Assembly (NCBI GenBank): GCA_929200335.1
Contig: CAKMZG010000151.1
Span: 1 to 6,464 of the forward strand
DNA from: an uncultured Alphaproteobacteria bacterium
GTDB taxonomy: Bacteria; Pseudomonadota; Alphaproteobacteria; Rhizobiales; Rhizobiaceae
DNA length: 6,464 nucleotides
Direction of reading: 5' to 3'
Made by a program: the position numbers and the translations under genes. The notes beneath the pieces were generated by a model. It was not told the origin of the DNA. It made no database searches and worked only from the letters and a program-made list of their open reading frames with translations. Below are positions 5,672-6,464 of the stretch, one piece after another. Positions within the stretch are counted from its first letter, which is position 1; every line of letters starts with the position of its first letter.

Positions 5672-6464
5672 CTATTCATCCATATATTCATAAAGACAAT
5701 AATCAACCTCATCACCAGAGGCTGCATTTTGCATGATGGAAAAATTGCCTTCATCCAGCATTTGAGATGTGGCATCCATAATCAACTTATGGGTTTTACG
5801 TGCCATGCTTGAACCTATGCTAATTCTTGCTGCCCCCGCTTTGGCAAAATCTTTAGTATTGTACTTTAGAAAATCTCCGCTTGCCAAAACATTAACCGGC
5901 ACATCAACAGATGTGCAAATTTTGTACAAATCTTCAAGGCTCCCTACCATTGGCACATAAATTACATTTGCCCCTGCTAACTCAAATGCCTTAATGCGTG
6001 TAATTGCTTCATCCAACCCATAAGAGCCAAGCATAATGCCATCAGCTCTTGCTGTTAGCGTAAAAGGATAAGGGCAGTCTTCAATGACCTCAGCAGCGGT
6101 TCTTACCCGCTCAACCGCTTCATCAAAATCAAATGAGAGATCGCTGCCCTCCGCTCCTAATTCAAGGGTACTATCTTCAATTGAACAACCTGCAAGTCCT
6201 GTTTCAATGGCCAGCTCTATGGTTTCAGCCAGCTCATCAAGGGTATCACCATAGCCATTTTCTAAATCTGCACTTACGGGCAAAGGCGTAGCATTCACAA
6301 TATCACTGCAATGGCTCAACATCTCATCACATTCAATATAGCCACCATCAGGTAAACCAATTGTAAAGGCAAAGCCAGCACTTGTTGTAGCCAATGCTTG
6401 CGCACCTTGACTAGCCATTAAACAAGCTGAACCGATATCCCAAGGATTAGGAATTATAAAAGGC
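5672..6464 (-). CDS. isocitrate lyase/PEP mutase superfamily enzyme, 5' end beyond the window
   Basis: The reading frame stays open past the ATG at 6416-6418 to the right edge and there reads IIPNPWDIGSACLMASQGAQ, the conserved start region of this family. The true start is therefore outside the window and roughly 10-25 residues are missing. The visible 263 residues form a TIM-barrel enzyme of the oxaloacetate decarboxylase / carboxyphosphonoenolpyruvate mutase-like branch. Seen are ADLENGYGD (about 6245-6271), the metal-binding region; SIEDST (about 6167-6184); LTARAD; VPMVGSLEDL; and RISIGSSMAR near the end. The KKCGH catalytic loop of true isocitrate and methylisocitrate lyases is absent after the IEDS strand, so it is not a glyoxylate-shunt enzyme. 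The family acts on 2-oxo acids by C-C or P-C bond cleavage with Mg2+; the substrate here is unknown. No neighbour in the window hints at a pathway. It is convergent with gluQ. Confidence 0.88.
   Translation of the reverse strand, partial: PFIIPNPWDIGSACLMASQGAQALATTSAGFAFTIGLPDGGYIECDEMLSHCSDIVNATPLPVSADLENGYGDTLDELAETIELAIETGLAGCSIEDSTLELGAEGSDLSFDFDEAVERVRTAAEVIEDCPYPFTLTARADGIMLGSYGLDEAITRIKAFELAGANVIYVPMVGSLEDLYKICTSVDVPVNVLASGDFLKYNTKDFAKAGAARISIGSSMARKTHKLIMDATSQMLDEGNFSIMQNAASGDEVDYCLYEYMDE

Noticed and set aside
5618..5812. 64-codon open frame on the plus strand just after gluQ
   Set aside because: Most of it is antisense to the lyase gene, and the ATG has no ribosome-binding site. 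It is also in a different frame from the repeat-derived NNKGI peptide.
6416..6418. ATG as the start of the lyase gene
   Set aside because: The frame continues upstream to the window edge with the conserved IIPNPWDIGSA segment, so this Met is internal.

Overview
The window looks like ordinary chromosome of an AT-rich alphaproteobacterium, most likely of the order Hyphomicrobiales (Rhizobiales). The best evidence is the NAD kinase. Its GGDGFML motif, NKGTIGFLMNEY segment, LTPVSPFRP segment and HSWDERILAEQFRY C-terminus match, as I remember them, the short NAD kinases of Brucella and its relatives. The GluQRS also has the cysteine-poor form I associate with that group. Base composition is low in G+C for the order (about 40% by eye), which points to a low-GC lineage. 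No mobile element, tRNA, rRNA, CRISPR array or phage gene is visible.

Layout: positions 1-45 are the last codons of a gene that begins left of the window, followed 22 nt later by nadK (+). A two-gene minus-strand unit comes next: a YdjA-like nitroreductase (1505-2083) and then a flavin-reductase-like split-barrel protein (844-1479). It meets nadK tail to tail with only 5 nt between stop codons. A 110-nt divergent spacer separates this unit from a plus-strand pair: an exported three-repeat protein of unknown function (2194-3096) and an EamA/DMT-type inner-membrane transporter (3117-4001). The transporter's 3' end overlaps by 17 nt with a minus-strand HhH-GPD DNA glycosylase (3985-4626). After a 56-nt divergent spacer comes gluQ (4683-5600, +), the tRNA-Asp glutamyl-queuosine synthetase. 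A minus-strand isocitrate lyase/PEP mutase superfamily enzyme (5672-6464) runs off the right edge.

The genes do not form one pathway. They are small housekeeping, repair and redox units on alternating strands and packed tightly: NADP supply (NadK), two FMN enzymes likely using NAD(P)H-derived electrons, alkylation repair, tRNA modification, and C-C or C-P lyase-type metabolism. I see no convincing new defence, secretion or biosynthetic system.

Three points deserve a second look. (1) A 19-nt exact direct repeat links the end of the left-edge gene (2-20) with the gluQ/lyase junction (5647-5665). It translates to similar peptides in the matching frame, as if a gene 3' end had been duplicated and left at the far side of this block. 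(2) The exported protein is built from three degenerate repeats. (3) gluQ has a -10-like hexamer placed where transcription could start at or next to its ATG, with no Shine-Dalgarno sequence, suggesting a leaderless mRNA.
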